DNA of 5,807 bases from an uncultured Bacillota bacterium (lineage in GTDB: Bacteria; Bacillota; Clostridia; Christensenellales; QAND01), in the NCBI GenBank assembly GCA_905208455.1, contig CAJLPK010000091.1, positions 1 to 5,807 on the forward strand. The letters run 5' to 3'. Shown piece after piece: positions 5,159 to 5,807 of the stretch. The position numbers were made by a program, and so were the translations under genes. The notes beneath the pieces were generated by a model that saw nothing but the letters and a program-made list of their open reading frames with translations, had not been told where the DNA came from and ran no database searches. Numbering within the stretch: position 1 is the stretch's first letter; every line of letters starts with the position of its first letter.

Positions 5159-5374
5159 ATGAAAAAAGTCATTATTTATGTCTGCTTTTCTGAAGGAGAC
5201 CCGTGGATGCAAAGCCTAGAGACCTTTATCATCAAAGGAAAGCAATTTCGGAATTGTTCCAAGGCTTGCCCGTACCTGCGGTTTGAAAAATGCGATCCCA
5301 GATGCCCTGCCTATTCCAACCGGCTGCCAAAAGACTGGAGGGAGAGAGTCAATCAAAAAAATTCGGCCCGGTGA
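5159..5374 (+). CDS. Small Cys-rich protein of unknown function (71 aa, or 55 aa from an internal start)
   Basis: No family is recognised. ATG 5159 has an AAGGAGA ribosome site (5145-5151), and an in-frame ATG at 5207 has an almost identical one (5193-5199) at the same 8-base spacing, so either or both starts may be used. The longer form adds a short hydrophobic lead ('KKVIIYVCF'). The shared part has four cysteines arranged CX3C-X7-CX3C (33, 37, 45, 49 of the long form), which could hold a zinc ion, followed by a basic tail. It lies between the zinc-ribbon gene and the repressor on the opposite strand to both. Its last 26 bases overlap the 3' end of the repressor gene tail to tail. Small size and position suit an accessory or regulatory protein of the element. 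Confidence 0.65.
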   Translation: MKKVIIYVCFSEGDPWMQSLETFIIKGKQFRNCSKACPYLRFEKCDPRCPAYSNRLPKDWRERVNQKNSAR

Positions 5375-5699
5375 TCCCCACGGCCTCCATGAGCTTGATA
5401 AGCTGTTCCGCCTCTTTGGCGGACAGCTTTTTTTTCTTGCCGTTTATGATCACGCAGTTTTCGGCCGAAAGCGTTGCACAGTCGCCGGCAGGGCGAGGGT
5501 CCTCCGTTTGGCCTAAGAGGTAATCGACGGGTACATTCAGGTACGTTGCAATTCTATCAATATATTTTATATAAGACTTTGAACGGCCGGCCTTCCAGTC
5601 GCTTACAACTTGTGCCTTCACCCCAATGGCATCAGAAAAAGCGCCCTGTTTAATCCCTTTTTTGGATAGAAGGTCAAAAATAAGTTTCATGGTATCCAT
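5349..5699 (-). CDS. HTH XRE-family (Cro/C1-type) repressor
   Basis: A 116-residue DNA-binding protein. An N-terminal five-helix Cro/C1-type domain spans about 1-64: 'QGAFSDAIGVKAQVVSDWKAGRS' holds the turn and recognition helix (about 18-40), and 'YLNVPVDYLLGQ' (53-64) is the usual end of this domain. A short C-terminal part follows ('LSAKEAEQLIKLMEAVG'), probably for dimer formation. There is no LexA-type peptidase domain, so it would not be cleaved by itself in the SOS response. ATG 5699 is chosen because GGAG (complement of 5708-5711) lies 8 bases upstream; a GTG at 5708 would overlap that site. By position it is the likely master repressor of the element, acting on the operator region just upstream. 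Confidence 0.9.
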   Translation of the reverse strand: MDTMKLIFDLLSKKGIKQGAFSDAIGVKAQVVSDWKAGRSKSYIKYIDRIATYLNVPVDYLLGQTEDPRPAGDCATLSAENCVIINGKKKKLSAKEAEQLIKLMEAVGITGPNFFD

Positions 5700-5713
5700 A
5701 GAATACACTCCAA

Positions 5714-5753
5714 AAAATCAATAAAACACGTAAATATATATTGATTTTACGTG
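5714..5753. promoter_or_regulatory. Operator region with two interleaved inverted repeats
   Basis: AAAATCAATA (5714-5723) is repeated inverted as TATTGATTTT (5739-5748), and CACGTAAA (5727-5734) is repeated inverted as TTTACGTG (5746-5753). The two dyads overlap and their centres are 9 bases apart. A further ACGT-centred site, TACGTA, is at 5757-5762. The placement directly upstream of the repressor gene and over the rightward -35 suggests autoregulation and repression of the next gene. Confidence 0.6.
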
Positions 5754-5769
5754 AAATACGTAGTATTAT
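5741..5769 (+). promoter_or_regulatory. Rightward (early/cro-side) promoter
   Basis: TTGATT (5741-5746) and TATTAT (5764-5769) are 17 bases apart and face out of the window. The -35 is inside both inverted repeats and the spacer contains TACGTA, so repressor binding should block it. No gene begins on the + strand before the window ends; the ATG at 5775 opens only a few codons. Confidence 0.55.
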
Positions 5770-5807
5770 ATAACCATGTTAAGGGTAACACCTACAGAAT
5801 AACACAA

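Larger units (their letters stand above)
2501..5807. mobile_element. Left part of a tRNA-Thr-integrated element (prophage- or ICE-like), right end outside window
   Basis: A tyrosine integrase gene lies about 190 bases beyond the 3' end of tRNA-Thr and reads toward it, the standard layout for elements that insert into tRNA 3' ends. It is followed by non-housekeeping cargo, AT-rich control DNA and a phage-type repressor with operator. The left boundary is taken as the 3' tRNA stem, but the exact core is unknown because no second copy of the tRNA end appears by 5807. No capsid, portal, relaxase or conjugation gene is present to tell phage from ICE. Confidence 0.75.

Noticed and set aside
5775..5801. 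ATG near the right edge as the start of the rightward gene
   Set aside because: The frame closes at TAA after eight codons and has no ribosome site.
1..5807. CRISPR array, rRNA, insertion sequence or toxin-antitoxin pair
   Set aside because: No regularly spaced repeats, rRNA signatures, transposase or recognisable toxin were seen; the small + strand ORFs lack features that would support a toxin call.

Overview
The window looks like a GC-rich member of the Firmicutes (Clostridia-type) carrying the left end of an integrated genetic element. The clues are a DnaB-type replicative helicase, a DUF1292 (YrzB/UPF0473) protein and a DUF896 (YnzC/UPF0291) protein, which are typical Firmicutes housekeeping families. 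Strong AGGAGG-like ribosome sites, an encoded tRNA CCA end and tidy intrinsic terminators fit the same picture. I cannot name the genus from sequence alone.

Bases 1-2540 are host chromosome. On the + strand lies the 3' part of dnaB (the N-terminal domain is outside the window). A TTGCAT-17-TACAAT promoter follows, then a small acidic DUF1292 gene. A bidirectional terminator at 1434-1460 separates this from a convergent DUF896 gene. Divergent from DUF896 is a GNAT acetyltransferase of the ElaA/YjcF type with an unusual Gly/Cys tail and its own terminator. Next come a textbook extended -10 promoter, tRNA-Thr(GGT), and a terminator.

From about the 3' end of tRNA-Thr to the right edge, the content is that of an integrative element (prophage-like or ICE-like). 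It has a complete tyrosine integrase reading toward the tRNA, with a terminator on its own strand. Beyond it is a zinc-ribbon protein on the same strand. To its right is an AT-rich control region with at least one very small + strand ORF, apparently frameshifted. Then come a 71-aa (or 55-aa) Cys-rich + strand protein and a Cro/C1-type HTH repressor on the - strand. Upstream of the repressor is a compact operator region with interleaved inverted repeats and a rightward promoter leaving the window. The layout (integrase beside a tRNA, cargo, repressor, divergent early promoter) is that of a lysogeny-type control module. The other end of the element, structural or conjugation genes, and the duplicated tRNA end (attR) are not in the window, so the class of element cannot be decided.

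The least explained parts are the small + strand genes between the zinc-ribbon gene and the repressor (4939-5374), the zinc-ribbon protein whose last ribbon is split by a glycine-rich hydrophobic segment, the Cys-tailed acetyltransferase, and the repeat-rich strip between the tRNA and the integrase.
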